Shown: positions 5,145 to 13,900 of the stretch, in pieces
Layout: every line of letters begins with the position of its first letter
How positions within the stretch are numbered: the stretch's first letter is position 1
Assembly: GCA_019057775.1 (NCBI GenBank)
Contig: JAHLWT010000057.1
Coordinates: forward strand, 1-14,306
Origin: Promethearchaeota archaeon
GTDB lineage: Archaea > Asgardarchaeota > Lokiarchaeia > Sigynarchaeales > SOKP01
Direction of reading: 5' to 3'
DNA length: 14,306 nt
Translations under genes and position numbers: made by a program
The notes under the pieces: generated by a model
Told to the model about the DNA's origin: nothing
What the model saw: only the letters and a program-made list of their open reading frames with translations
The model's database searches: none

Positions 5145-8028
5145 TTTTCCAATACCTATAAAAATCTTCCTTCAGAATTTTGGAAGTCACAAAAATACTA
5201 TTATAACCTTCGGAGAATTGATGGATCGATGTTATATCACTGGTAGCAGTGGATCTGGGAAATCACATGTATTAAATGCTCTACAGTATGTATTAGGTAG
5301 AAAAATTGAACGTGATAATGAATTTTTTACTTTTGAAGAAATTGATGATGGAGGTGTTAAAAGAAAAGTCTATAAAAATCACGCAAAAATAGAACTAACT
5401 GTTTTAAATACAGGTCCTGACGCTTTGAATCAATATCCTATTGATGAGGAGGTTATTATAGGTTTAGAGGCTTTTAAAGGGAAAAAGAGAAGGAACAGAA
5501 GATATATTAAAATTAATGGGGAAGAACGAAGAATCACAAAAGAAGAATTAAAAAATTTTGGTGATTGGAATGATCCATTAGTATTTATTGATGATCAACA
5601 GACAGTCATATGGACTCAAAAATCTCCTAAAGAAAGATACAATGCCGTTTCAAGGTTTATAGGGATCGAAGACTATAAAGACAAAGTAAGCGCTGCAAGA
5701 AATGAACTCAATGAAGCAAATAAAAAACTTGAAGATGCGAATAAAAGATTGAGAGAATTACATCTAAAATTCCTAACCATAGAAGGAATGTATAAAAGAT
5801 TTCAGAAAAAAAAAGAATTTGAAAAAATCTTAGCTGGATTAAAGCTAAATCAACTTAAAGCTAATATCCATCATACTTTCAATTCTTTTGCTGAGGTCGA
5901 GGAGAAATTTTTTTCTATTTATGAAAATAATGAAAAATTATCTGATGAAATTGAAAAATTGAAAAACGAAATAAAATCAATCACTCAAAAAATTTCAAAC
6001 ATAAAAACTAAATTTCAAACCCAACAGGTTGAGAAAGAGGAGCTAATTAAAAAAATTGATGATTTAAAATATAAAACAAGGGAATTTACAACGAGCTATG
6101 AAGCAGTAATCTCATATTTGGATACTCTGAAAGTTTCAGTCTCAGAAATTTCTAACCAAATTGAAATTGAACAGCAGAAGAAAAAAGTGGATCAAGAGTT
6201 AGAAGAATTAAAAGCTAATAAGATAAATTTGCAAAAAAAGTTAAAAGATTATAATATAAACTTAAAAGAAATAGAACAAGAAAAATTTGTTATACCGGCT
6301 TATATCTCCAAAACTCAAAAGAGATTAAGAGAAAAAAAAATCCCATCTGAATTACTGTTCGAGACATTGGAGTTTAAAAAGGGAACAGATATGTGGCATG
6401 ATTACATAGAAAACATCTTGGCATATAATAAACTTGGAATAGTAGTAAAAGAAGAAGATGGTAGATTGGCTGAAGAAATAAATAGAAATTTAAATTCTGA
6501 GGCAATAATTCTTAGTCCGAGAAAGAAATATGTTTTAAAAGGAAAAATAGGATTGAGAAATTGGGCTTCTATTTTAGAAATACGTCCTCAATTACTTTCT
6601 TCTGAAAATATTGAGGCTTTAATGAATCTAATGATGCGAGGGCTTTATTTTGCTAATTCAGTTAAAGAAAAAGAGCAATTCTTATATCAGGCTCCATATT
6701 CTAAAGTCATTTGTCAAGATGGTTATACTTATTATATTTATTCTCAAAGAAAATTCCATTTTATTGACACTAGTTATATGATCGGAAAAGGAGCTATAGA
6801 AAAAGAAAGAACTAGAATCGTTAAACACATTGAGAGTATAAATAATAAAATTAAAAAACTAAACTCTGAAATCTCAGAAAAAAAGCAAATGTCAGAACTT
6901 GCTATTAAAAAACTTGAATATCTAAATTTAAAAAATAAAAAGGCTGAAATTGATATATTTGAAAAAGAAAAAACAGAATCTTCTAGAAGATTAGAGGAAT
7001 TGCATTCCATACTTTCATTCCCACAGCAAAATATCGAGCGTCTAAATGAAGATATTAAAAGATCTAAAAGAAATATTGAGGAAAAAAGTAATTTCATTGA
7101 GGAAAATCATCAAGAATTAACTTCCTTGATATTAGAATTGAATAGTTTAACCGACATTTTTATAAACTATGGTGAGAGGGTAAACATATTAGAAAGTATT
7201 GAGATCGATAAAGAATCAATCAAACTTGTTGAAAATTATACAGTCGATAAAAATTATAAGTATACAGGAATAATTAAAGAAGCTAATCAGTTATTATCTC
7301 AAGTTGAAAAACCTATTGAAAATTTAGAGTATTTTAATAATGAAATTTTAAAAACGGAGTCTGCATTAGACCAGTATCAAGATGTAGATTCATCAATCGT
7401 AAAGGTTTATGAGGATACTTTGAATAACATTCGGACTTTAGATGAATTAAATCACCAATTTGAATTTGAGAAAGATGAATGCCAAAATAAATTTCTGATT
7501 ACTGTATCAAATTTAAAAGACAAACTTTTAAAATGGCAGGACATAGTGAATAAACGTTATAAATCTATCATGATAGGGCTCAATTTAGATGGAGAATTAA
7601 AATTCAATGAAACAGAAATCGAAGGTGATTATAAATTAAGTATAAATGTATCTAATACTGTTGGTGGGTCTTTAGATGCAATTGAAAATTCAAATTTTAG
7701 CAAGGGTGAAAGACTTAGGGCTTCCATTGCCTTTGAAATGTCTATTTTGGCTGAATCTTCTTCATCTTTCTCCGTATGGGATGAATTTGATCAAAACATT
7801 GCTGATGATCATAAAGAACTTTTGGCTTTAGTGATTGAAAAACATTTACCAGAAAAAAAGTTAATATGTATTTCCCCTTATACTCCTACACCTGGATATA
7901 TTCGAATCTTTCCAAATATTATTCACATCTGGAAAAATCAGAATAAAGAGTCCCAAATAACTTTAATCAATTTTGATCAAGAAGTAAAAAAAGCTGGTGA
8001 TTTAACTGACGCCATCAAACAGAATTGA
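5137..8028 (+). CDS. jetC: Wadjet SMC ATPase JetC (MukB-like)
   Basis: A 963-residue SMC protein, the motor of the Wadjet complex, which extrudes DNA loops with JetA and JetB until it meets itself on a small circle. Walker A is GSSGSGKS (36-43), the ABC signature FSKGER (854-859), and Walker B VWDEFD (880-885) with a D-loop NIADDH. The two heads are separated by long, Lys/Glu-rich coiled coils (about 175-385 and 555-775) around a central hinge-like domain (about 387-552), where PAYISKTQKRL and DMWHDYIENILA recall the MukB/JetC family. There is no CxxC at the hinge, so it is not Rad50. In place of a switch histidine it has LICISPYTP (909-917), reminiscent of the ITP motif of Smc5/6-like proteins. 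The start at 5137 is chosen over the in-frame ATG 5113 because GGAGGGAGAT at 5120-5129 precedes it. Confidence 0.92.
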   Translation: MSNFPIPIKIFLQNFGSHKNTIITFGELMDRCYITGSSGSGKSHVLNALQYVLGRKIERDNEFFTFEEIDDGGVKRKVYKNHAKIELTVLNTGPDALNQYPIDEEVIIGLEAFKGKKRRNRRYIKINGEERRITKEELKNFGDWNDPLVFIDDQQTVIWTQKSPKERYNAVSRFIGIEDYKDKVSAARNELNEANKKLEDANKRLRELHLKFLTIEGMYKRFQKKKEFEKILAGLKLNQLKANIHHTFNSFAEVEEKFFSIYENNEKLSDEIEKLKNEIKSITQKISNIKTKFQTQQVEKEELIKKIDDLKYKTREFTTSYEAVISYLDTLKVSVSEISNQIEIEQQKKKVDQELEELKANKINLQKKLKDYNINLKEIEQEKFVIPAYISKTQKRLREKKIPSELLFETLEFKKGTDMWHDYIENILAYNKLGIVVKEEDGRLAEEINRNLNSEAIILSPRKKYVLKGKIGLRNWASILEIRPQLLSSENIEALMNLMMRGLYFANSVKEKEQFLYQAPYSKVICQDGYTYYIYSQRKFHFIDTSYMIGKGAIEKERTRIVKHIESINNKIKKLNSEISEKKQMSELAIKKLEYLNLKNKKAEIDIFEKEKTESSRRLEELHSILSFPQQNIERLNEDIKRSKRNIEEKSNFIEENHQELTSLILELNSLTDIFINYGERVNILESIEIDKESIKLVENYTVDKNYKYTGIIKEANQLLSQVEKPIENLEYFNNEILKTESALDQYQDVDSSIVKVYEDTLNNIRTLDELNHQFEFEKDECQNKFLITVSNLKDKLLKWQDIVNKRYKSIMIGLNLDGELKFNETEIEGDYKLSINVSNTVGGSLDAIENSNFSKGERLRASIAFEMSILAESSSSFSVWDEFDQNIADDHKELLALVIEKHLPEKKLICISPYTPTPGYIRIFPNIIHIWKNQNKESQITLINFDQEVKKAGDLTDAIKQN

Positions 8029-8242
8029 TAAAAAACCTTGTGATTGTTCTGCAGAATCGTTTAAGTATGTTAAGAAAGAATATAAGACAACAGAGGGACC
8101 ATATCAAATAATTCATAGTTATGAAGTAAAAGAATGCCAATATCATAAAAATACATGGGGGAGGCGTAGAAAAGAAGAAAAAATAAAAAAGTGTATTACT
8201 CCTGTTACGGATTACAAATTAAAAGAAATTGATCTCGAATTT
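8006..8242 (+). other. In-frame upstream extension of jetD with a C-x-C...C-x-x-H pattern; start codon unresolved
   Basis: The jetD frame is open from 8006, just after TAA 8003-8005, but has no ATG, GTG or TTG before 8243. Its 79 codons look coding: the product is lysine-rich, contains PCDCS (codons at 8036-8050) and, 29 residues after the second Cys, CQYH (8135-8146), a possible zinc site, and then a basic stretch GRRRKEEK. It leads smoothly into a winged-helix-like segment of the main frame. GGTGAT (7995-8000), a strong match to the 16S rRNA 3' end, precedes CTG 8006 by five bases; ATT 8024 is a second candidate. Both lie inside the end of jetC. Non-canonical initiation, a frameshift from jetC, or a base error that hides an ATG would each explain it. 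Confidence 0.6.
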
Positions 8243-9478
8243 TTGAAATCAGTTTTTACTTCTTTATGGAATGATAAAATTAATGAAAAAATCTGGAATA
8301 AAAAACTAAAAGCAAAGTATCAAAATATAAAATTTGATGAAATAACCAATAGTGTTATTCAAAAAGGGCTAATCTTAAAAAAAACACTTGTTGTACAAAA
8401 ATCAAATAAAGAAAAAAACTATATTTTTTTAACAGAACTAGGAAAAAAGAAGATTAAATATTTAATAGGGTTTCTAAGCGTTGAAGAGCAAATTTCGATG
8501 GGTAAAGATTTTATTTTACGAACACTCGATAAGAAAAATGGTAAGTTATATGATGAAAATAAAAGAATATTGTACAACTTATTAGAAGATCAGTTAAAAA
8601 GGTTAGAGTTAAATAATCCAATGTGGAATACATTAGAAAAATCGTCGATTATTCCGAGAAATTCAGCAATAAAACCTCCAAAATACCTGATAATACTATA
8701 TGGTCTATGTATATGGTATCAAATTTATAGAGACAATTTAACATTACGAGAAGTATCAGCAAGGACATTTCAAAATTCTCCAATCATGATTAATGAAGAC
8801 CCTTCAAAAGTTCTTGATAAATACTCAAAAGATATTAATTCTATTATACAAAAATTTTCTGGAAAAATTTGTGATGATCTTGGTTTAATTCTAGCTTTAG
8901 ATTCATTTACTTTTTCAGGTGAACTAATTTTACAAATGCAAAATGGTAATTCTATTAAAATTGGTGGTCCATCAGTTTCATTTTCTAATTTATCTTACAC
9001 AAATATAAAAAAAATAAATTTTAGCGCTAACCTCGTTTTATTAGTCGAAAATTACGCTGTTTTTGCTCAATTGGTATTAGATAATTGGGTCAACACGAAT
9101 AATGCTTTACTTATCTTTATAAAAGGAATGGGTATTTCTGGGCATTTTCGTAAGAAAATTCTTATGGATATTATAAGAAATAAACCTAAAGCTAATTATT
9201 TTTTATGGGTAGATTATGATCTTGGGGGCTGTAATATCTATAGAGAAATTATAAACAATTTAGAAGTGGACAATTTTAAAATAATAAAAATACCTCCAGA
9301 ATTATCCATCCCTTATAGACCTGTTCCTGAAAGCCACTTAGAATCCATTAAAGAATTTTGTAATTCCAAAAATTCTGAATTAGAAAATTTAGCTACTTTT
9401 ATATTAGATAATGGAAGAGTTGAACAAGAATATTTATTAGAGTGGTATAATGAAATCTTAAATTATAATTTTCAATAG
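8243..9478 (+). CDS. jetD: Wadjet nuclease JetD (Toprim, topoisomerase VI A/Spo11-like)
   Basis: The nuclease subunit, which is expected to cut circular DNA trapped by the JetABC motor. The Toprim core is clear: the metal-binding glutamate in VENYAVF (E269), a GMGISGHFRKK segment, and the DxD pair in VDYDLGG (D324, D326). It is followed by the terminal VEQE (394-396) typical of JetD/DUF2220 proteins. Residues 1-80 form a winged-helix-like arm (EITNSVIQKGLILKK, then strands and TELGKKKIK). 411 residues is already the family's usual size. TTG 8243 is the first canonical start codon but has no ribosome-binding site, and the frame stays open and coding-like back to 8006 (described separately), so the true protein is probably about 65-79 residues longer. 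It is the last gene of the operon, in the standard A-B-C-D order. Confidence 0.9.
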   Translation: MKSVFTSLWNDKINEKIWNKKLKAKYQNIKFDEITNSVIQKGLILKKTLVVQKSNKEKNYIFLTELGKKKIKYLIGFLSVEEQISMGKDFILRTLDKKNGKLYDENKRILYNLLEDQLKRLELNNPMWNTLEKSSIIPRNSAIKPPKYLIILYGLCIWYQIYRDNLTLREVSARTFQNSPIMINEDPSKVLDKYSKDINSIIQKFSGKICDDLGLILALDSFTFSGELILQMQNGNSIKIGGPSVSFSNLSYTNIKKINFSANLVLLVENYAVFAQLVLDNWVNTNNALLIFIKGMGISGHFRKKILMDIIRNKPKANYFLWVDYDLGGCNIYREIINNLEVDNFKIIKIPPELSIPYRPVPESHLESIKEFCNSKNSELENLATFILDNGRVEQEYLLEWYNEILNYNFQ

Positions 9479-9506
9479 AATTTATAGAAGTTTATTAATA
9501 TTATGA

Positions 9507-9653
9507 AAATTAAAAAAAATTCCTCTGAAATATGATTTTCTGATTGATTTTGAAATTGAAGATGGAGCCAGAAAGGGTACTCTTAAAAATTTTAATAAAA
9601 GAGGACTAATATGTATATTAATAATTAACTATAACAAATTGACACTGTTCTTT
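9507..9653 (+). other. Open frame without a start: possible coding relic in the gap after jetD
   Basis: The stretch 9479-9781 (about 300 bases) has no complete gene. One frame is open for 49 codons between TGA 9504-9506 and TGA 9654-9656. Its first part, IPLKYDFLIDFEIEDGARKG, looks like natural protein, while the last 20 residues look random. There is no ATG. It may be the worn remains of a gene, or chance. No repeat or insertion-sequence end was seen around it. Confidence 0.2.
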
Positions 9654-9686
9654 TGAATCGTTCATTTGATTATAGATTTAAAAGCT

Positions 9687-9763
9687 AAATTTATAAGTAT
9701 GAATTTTCTTAAATATTAATAGCAAAAGACATTAAATTAAGTATTATTGTCTGTTTTTATAAG
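9687..9763 (+). promoter_or_regulatory. Two TATA-like elements upstream of the 219-residue gene
   Basis: AAATTTATAAG (9687-9697) and TTTTTATAAG (9754-9763) both match the archaeal TATA consensus. The second is centred about 23 bases before ATG 9782, the spacing expected if the message starts at or within a few bases of the start codon; there is no ribosome-binding site, which fits a leaderless message. The first would give a leader of about 60 bases. Confidence 0.4.
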
Positions 9764-9781
9764 ATTTTATAATTGATTAGA

Positions 9782-10441
9782 ATGAATCGACATCAGAAAA
9801 AAATATGGAAATTTAAAAATCTATTAAAAGATATCTACGATACGACTTTTTTCAAATATCTCAAAGAAAATTACGTACCTAAAGTATTAAAAATGGATAC
9901 TGATGAAGATGGTAATATTATTACAAATAAAAATGGTCAGATGTCTGGTAAAGCCACTCTAGTTCAAAGATTACCTAAAATAGAACATATGGCTTATACT
10001 TTTAGTCTAATGCGTCAATTTATATTGAAGAAAGACGACATTTCAATTTATAAAATTGGTAAGCATATTAAAGCAATTGGTTCTGAAGAAGAATGTGATA
10101 GCTATAAAGAGAGTTTGGATGAGTTTAAGAAGTATGCTAATGGTTTAAGTGGGGCTAATTATAGTTCGGTAGATGAGAATGATACCGTAATTAGAAATAA
10201 AAGCTTTACTCGTTTAGAGTTGGTAAACGAACTATTTTATGGAGATATGGTTCACAGAGATGATGATAAATTTAACATCGGAAAAGATTTATTAGCAGTA
10301 AATAAGATTGTTGAATATTTAATAGGTTTCTTGGTATACATTTGTCGAATAGCTAATGTTATTAAGTTTCCTGACGAAGATTATTCAATTTATTACGATA
10401 ACTGTCCTGAAAAATTAATATCAGGCAAATCAAAAAATTAA
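9782..10441 (+). CDS. Uncharacterised helical protein between Wadjet and the type IIG enzyme
   Basis: A 219-residue soluble protein that I do not recognise. It starts basic (NRHQKKIWKFKNLLKDIY) and has an acidic insert MDTDEDGN at about residues 38-45. Long amphipathic helices follow: LPKIEHMAYTFSLMRQFILKK (about 65-85) and CDSYKESLDEFKKYANGL. It also has the segment LELVNELFYGDMVHRDDDK (about 147-165), which has a conserved look, with a histidine flanked by acidic residues. A hydrophobic helix IVEYLIGFLVYICRIANVI (about 180-198) may pack inside rather than cross a membrane. The all-helical pattern would suit a HEPN or Abi-like defence effector, but no RxxxxH motif is seen, so this remains a guess. 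ATG 9782 is preferred to the in-frame TTG 9773 because the TATA-like element at 9754-9763 leaves no room for the latter. It has its own promoter and is not coupled to neighbours. Confidence 0.72.
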   Translation: MNRHQKKIWKFKNLLKDIYDTTFFKYLKENYVPKVLKMDTDEDGNIITNKNGQMSGKATLVQRLPKIEHMAYTFSLMRQFILKKDDISIYKIGKHIKAIGSEEECDSYKESLDEFKKYANGLSGANYSSVDENDTVIRNKSFTRLELVNELFYGDMVHRDDDKFNIGKDLLAVNKIVEYLIGFLVYICRIANVIKFPDEDYSIYYDNCPEKLISGKSKN

Positions 10442-10477
10442 TGAAGTCTTATGAATATAATTCGAAATCTCTTTAAG

Positions 10478-10522
10478 TTAAAGTATATATTGATAACGGT
10501 GATTTAAATAGGTTCTACACTA
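10478..10522 (+). promoter_or_regulatory. Possible promoter and ribosome-binding sites of the small Cys4 gene pair
   Basis: AAGTATATAT (10481-10490) is TATA-like and would start transcription near 10513. GGTGAT (10499-10504) and AGGT (10510-10513) are ribosome-binding-like; the second lies nine bases before GTG 10523. If transcription begins at 10513, only the weak AGGT is available, or none. Confidence 0.3.
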
Positions 10523-10669
10523 GTGACAGGTAAAGAATGTAAGTATGAGGATATTTGTAATTTTAAAAATGTCTCAAGTGGTTGTAAATCATACAGTCAA
10601 AAGCCAGAAGTTTGTATATTATATCAGTTAATTACAGATGTTAGAGAATTGAAAAATGGTACAAATTAG
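10523..10669 (+). CDS. Tiny Cys4 zinc-binding-type protein, first of a tandem pair
   Basis: A 48-residue protein starting at GTG 10523 (first in-frame start after TAA 10505-10507). Cysteines lie at positions 6, 12, 21 and 31: ECKYEDIC, then GC, then VCILYQLITDVRELKN. Four spaced cysteines in a chain this short suggest a single zinc-binding fold closed by a C-terminal amphipathic helix. It is clearly homologous to the next gene, which shares CKY-x3-C-x-F, the third and fourth cysteines and the helix C-I-x-Y-Q-L-I-x-D-V-x-E-L-K-N. The stop overlaps the next gene by 14 bases. Its role is unknown; a small nucleic-acid-binding or regulatory protein would suit the fold. Conservation between the two copies is the main evidence that it is a real gene. 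Confidence 0.65.
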   Translation: MTGKECKYEDICNFKNVSSGCKSYSQKPEVCILYQLITDVRELKNGTN

Positions 10670-10823
10670 GACAAAGCCAGAAGATTGTAAGTATCATAGA
10701 AAATGTAGCTTTTTAGGAGCTAATAAGTGTAATGATAAGCAATGGAAAGATGTTTCTGAATGTATTATTTATCAACTTATTGAAGATGTTCAAGAATTAA
10801 AAAATATATTGAATAACTTCTAA
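10656..10823 (+). CDS. Tiny Cys4 zinc-binding-type protein, second of a tandem pair
   Basis: A 55-residue protein from ATG 10656. Cysteines are at 11, 17, 25 and 36: DCKYHRKCSF, KC, then ECIIYQLIEDVQELKN. Spacing C-x5-C is the same as in the preceding gene, and the C-terminal helix matches at about 11 of 16 positions, so the two arose by duplication. The DNA word AAAGCCAGAAG also occurs in both but at non-equivalent places in the proteins. The start lies inside the end of the first gene, in another frame, with no clear ribosome-binding site, so it is probably made by re-initiation. A histidine next to the first pair (KYHRKC) could also bind metal. No family is recognised. Confidence 0.72.
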   Translation: MVQIRTKPEDCKYHRKCSFLGANKCNDKQWKDVSECIIYQLIEDVQELKNILNNF

Positions 10824-10869
10824 ATAAGTTTAAAATCTGCTTGATTTGAAAGGTTTTATTCATTTGATC

Positions 10870-10905
10870 AACTTAAATTTTATTAACACATAGAGTGTTT
10901 AAGTT
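10870..10905. repeat. Inverted repeats between the Cys4 genes and the type IIG gene
   Basis: AACTTAAA (10870-10877) and TTTAAGTT (10898-10905) are perfect reverse complements. Nested within is AACAC-ATAGA-GTGTT (10885-10899), which extends by two more pairs if one T is bulged. The two pairings share bases 10898-10899, so they exclude each other. They could be a transcript end for the small genes, an operator for the type IIG gene, or chance. The rest of 10824-10980 shows only a weak TATA-like AGTATAAAG at 10931-10939. Confidence 0.3.
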
Positions 10906-10980
10906 TTAAATAATGAAATTTTTCTTTTTAAGTATAAAGTTCCTATTGATATTTAGAAATAAAGTTATTATGTTGATAAG

Positions 10981-13900
10981 ATGAAGAATAATTTGTTTAA
11001 TTTAGCACGCTTAAGAGAGATGTGTGATATTGAAGTTCCAATAGAAAAAGTTGAGATCGTTAAAGAATGGCATAAAATGATAAAAAACAAGGAACTAATG
11101 GGTGAAGTAGAAAATTATATTAATTTTACTTTTAAGATATTACATAGATTATTAGATTATACAGAATCAGATATAGCATTTGAACATAGTTATGGAGATG
11201 GAAGAGTAGAATTTAGTATTAAAGATCCAAAAAAAAAAGAAAACTATCGTATGATTATCGAATTAAAGGGTCAAAATATAGACCTAGATAAAATACAAAA
11301 AAGAAAAGGTAAAACTGATCGTTCACCAGTTGATCAAGCTTTTTTTTATGCAATAGCTAGTAGAAGTGTACAATGGATAATTGTAAGTAATTATAATGAA
11401 ACAAGAATATATAATTACTATAAAAAAAGAAGATTTATTTCTTTTACTGCTTCAGATTTATTAGATAAAGAAAATTTAAAGATATTTATAGGCTTGTTAT
11501 CAAGGAAATTCTTTCTTGATCATTTAATAGCTGATAAAGCATTGAAAGAAACATTAATAGTAGAACAGAAGTTTACAAATGAATTTTATAAGCTTTATCA
11601 TTCAACAAGATTAGAAATAATTAGACAGTTATTAGATACAAAAAAATTTGAACAAAATCTAATCATTCATTTATCGCAAACTCTTCTAAACAGAATACTT
11701 TTTATAGCATATGCTGAAGATTGTGGTCTTTTACCTTCTGAAACGCTAACTAGAACGATTTTAAGTCCTATAAAGTCCAGAGATGTGTCAATTGATCGAC
11801 AAGAAATATGGCATAAATTGAATCTTCTTTTCATTGATTTAAATGAAGGTAAAAGCGATAAAGAGATACCGAGATATAATGGTGGCTTATTTAGTGAAAA
11901 TTTAGGAAAAATCATACTTTACGATTTAGTAGATAAGAAAAAAGATGTAAAATCAATAAATAAATATCACAATTTTAATTATGATAAAATCAATGAACAT
12001 CTGGAAATATACAGAGAGAATCTTAATCCAATATTTAAAAATTTTTTAGTTTTAGTAAGTTTAAATTATCAAGATCAAGTAAATGTTGAAATTTTTGGAC
12101 ATATATTTGAACAATCAGTGATTGATATTGAAAATTTAAAAAAAAAAGGTTTAGAAACATTAGCTAACAAAAGAACCGTCAAGAGAAAATCAAAAGGTAA
12201 AAGAAAGAAAGAAGGAATTTATTATACTCCTGAAATAATAACATCTGAAATAACTAGAAATTCAATAATAAAATATCTTTCAGAACAAGATGATGTTTTT
12301 AATCTTGAAAATTTATTGATTGAGTATGATGATAATATTGAAAAGTTAGAAGCAAAATTAAGGTCTATAAGAATTCTTGATATAGCATGTGGATCAGGTG
12401 CTTTTTTATCACAAGCTCTTGATATCTTAGCAGAAATTTATGAAAATATAAACACAATCAAAATAAATAAAGGTTTTTATAAAGGAGACACTCTTCAGAA
12501 ATTTATTGATATTTATGGTGTGAAAATAGATATTGTTAAAAATAGTTTATATGGAGCAGACATAAGTGAAGATGCCATTGAAATTGCTCAAGTCTCTCTT
12601 TTTCTAAAACTCGCTCACAAAGGATATCAACTACCTGATCTTCAAAATAATTTTTACAACGGAAATAGCATTATTGATTCTAATGAAGTGATAGAGAATC
12701 CTTTAAATTGGAATGATATTGATAAAATGCCATTTGATGTTATAATAACAAATCCACCATATATACCAACTGAGAGTATGGAAGATAAGAAAAAAGCCTA
12801 TTATTCTGAAAATTATTCCGTTTATAGAAAGTATGATACTTCTACGATTTTTATTGAAAAGGCTTTAGATTTATTAAAACCTAATGGCATATTAGGTATT
12901 ATCATACCATTAACTTGGCAAACTGGAGAAAATTATGAGTTATTTAGAAATAATCTATTTAAAAAAGCTAAATTGATTAAGTTAATCAATCTACCATTTG
13001 ATATTTTTCCAGATGCATATATTGACACTTGTATCGCCATTTTTCAAAAAAAACCCTTTCAAGATGAAGATTATTTCTTAACCTATCAATTTGAAAAGAA
13101 TTACAAATTAGCTACATTACATATTGAAGAATGGGAAAAAATATCATCAGACAACATCCTAAATCATGATCAAAAAAGTGTGTATACTTCAAATTATTAT
13201 TATACCCTCTGGAATAAGATTATAAATCTTAAAGAATCAATGAATTTCAAAAGTCTAGGAAATATTACAATTTCTACTCAAGGATATCATGCAGGTAAAT
13301 ATAATAGAAGAGGAATAAAATCAACGGAAAATGATTTTCCTTTTTATGAAGAAGGTAAAGCTAATCGACATTACATAATTATTGACAAAAAATCTTATGT
13401 TGATATGTCAGATTGGAATAATTTAGTTAAGTTTTATAGTCCATCGAAAATTTTTATAAGAAGAATAATAAATCGGCAAGATAGGCTAATGGCATTTTAT
13501 TTTAAAGATAAATTACTCACAACTAAAGATTATAATCCTTTTGTTTTAAAAGAAGAAGATAATTGGAATGAAAGAATTGACTATAATTATCTTACGGCAA
13601 TTCTAAATTCAAAATTAATATCCTTTCTTTATATTGGTTTCTCTGCAATTGCTCTTAAGGATGATTTCAGGCAAACAGTTCTCAAAAAACTTAGATTTTT
13701 ACCTATACCGATAGCAGATAATGAAATTCAAATGAAAATTAAAGATATTCAAATTAAACTTAATTCAAAATATATCGAATTTGAAGAAAAAAAAGAACTA
13801 ATCGGAAAAACACTTTCTATTAAGTATAAAGATAAAATTAGAAAAGGAATCACTAAATTATATGAAATTAATATTTGGAAGGATGATGATTTAAATAAAG

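Noticed and set aside
6774..7097. Antisense open frame inside jetC
   Set aside because: Mirror of the Lys/Glu-rich coiled coil, giving a Phe/Ser/Leu-rich low-complexity product; not a gene.
5137..8028. JetC as Rad50/SbcC
   Set aside because: No CxxC zinc hook in the centre, no Mre11/SbcD nuclease gene nearby, and MukF/MukE-like and JetD genes flank it.
9639..9675. Bacterial-type promoter starting with TTGACA at 9639
   Set aside because: At the usual 17-base spacing the -10 position reads TCATTT; the nearest TATAAT-like words are too far downstream.
9773..9781. TTG 9773 as start of the 219-residue gene
   Set aside because: Only about ten bases after the TATA-like element at 9754-9763 and no ribosome-binding site; ATG 9782 is three codons further on and fits a leaderless message.
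9660..10868. Word TTCATTTGAT repeated at 9661-9670 and 10859-10868
   Set aside because: A ten-base A+T-rich match without extension or symmetry; likely chance.
11667..11915. Antisense open frame inside the type IIG gene
   Set aside because: No start signal, and the + strand frame is clearly coding here (IPRYNGGLF).
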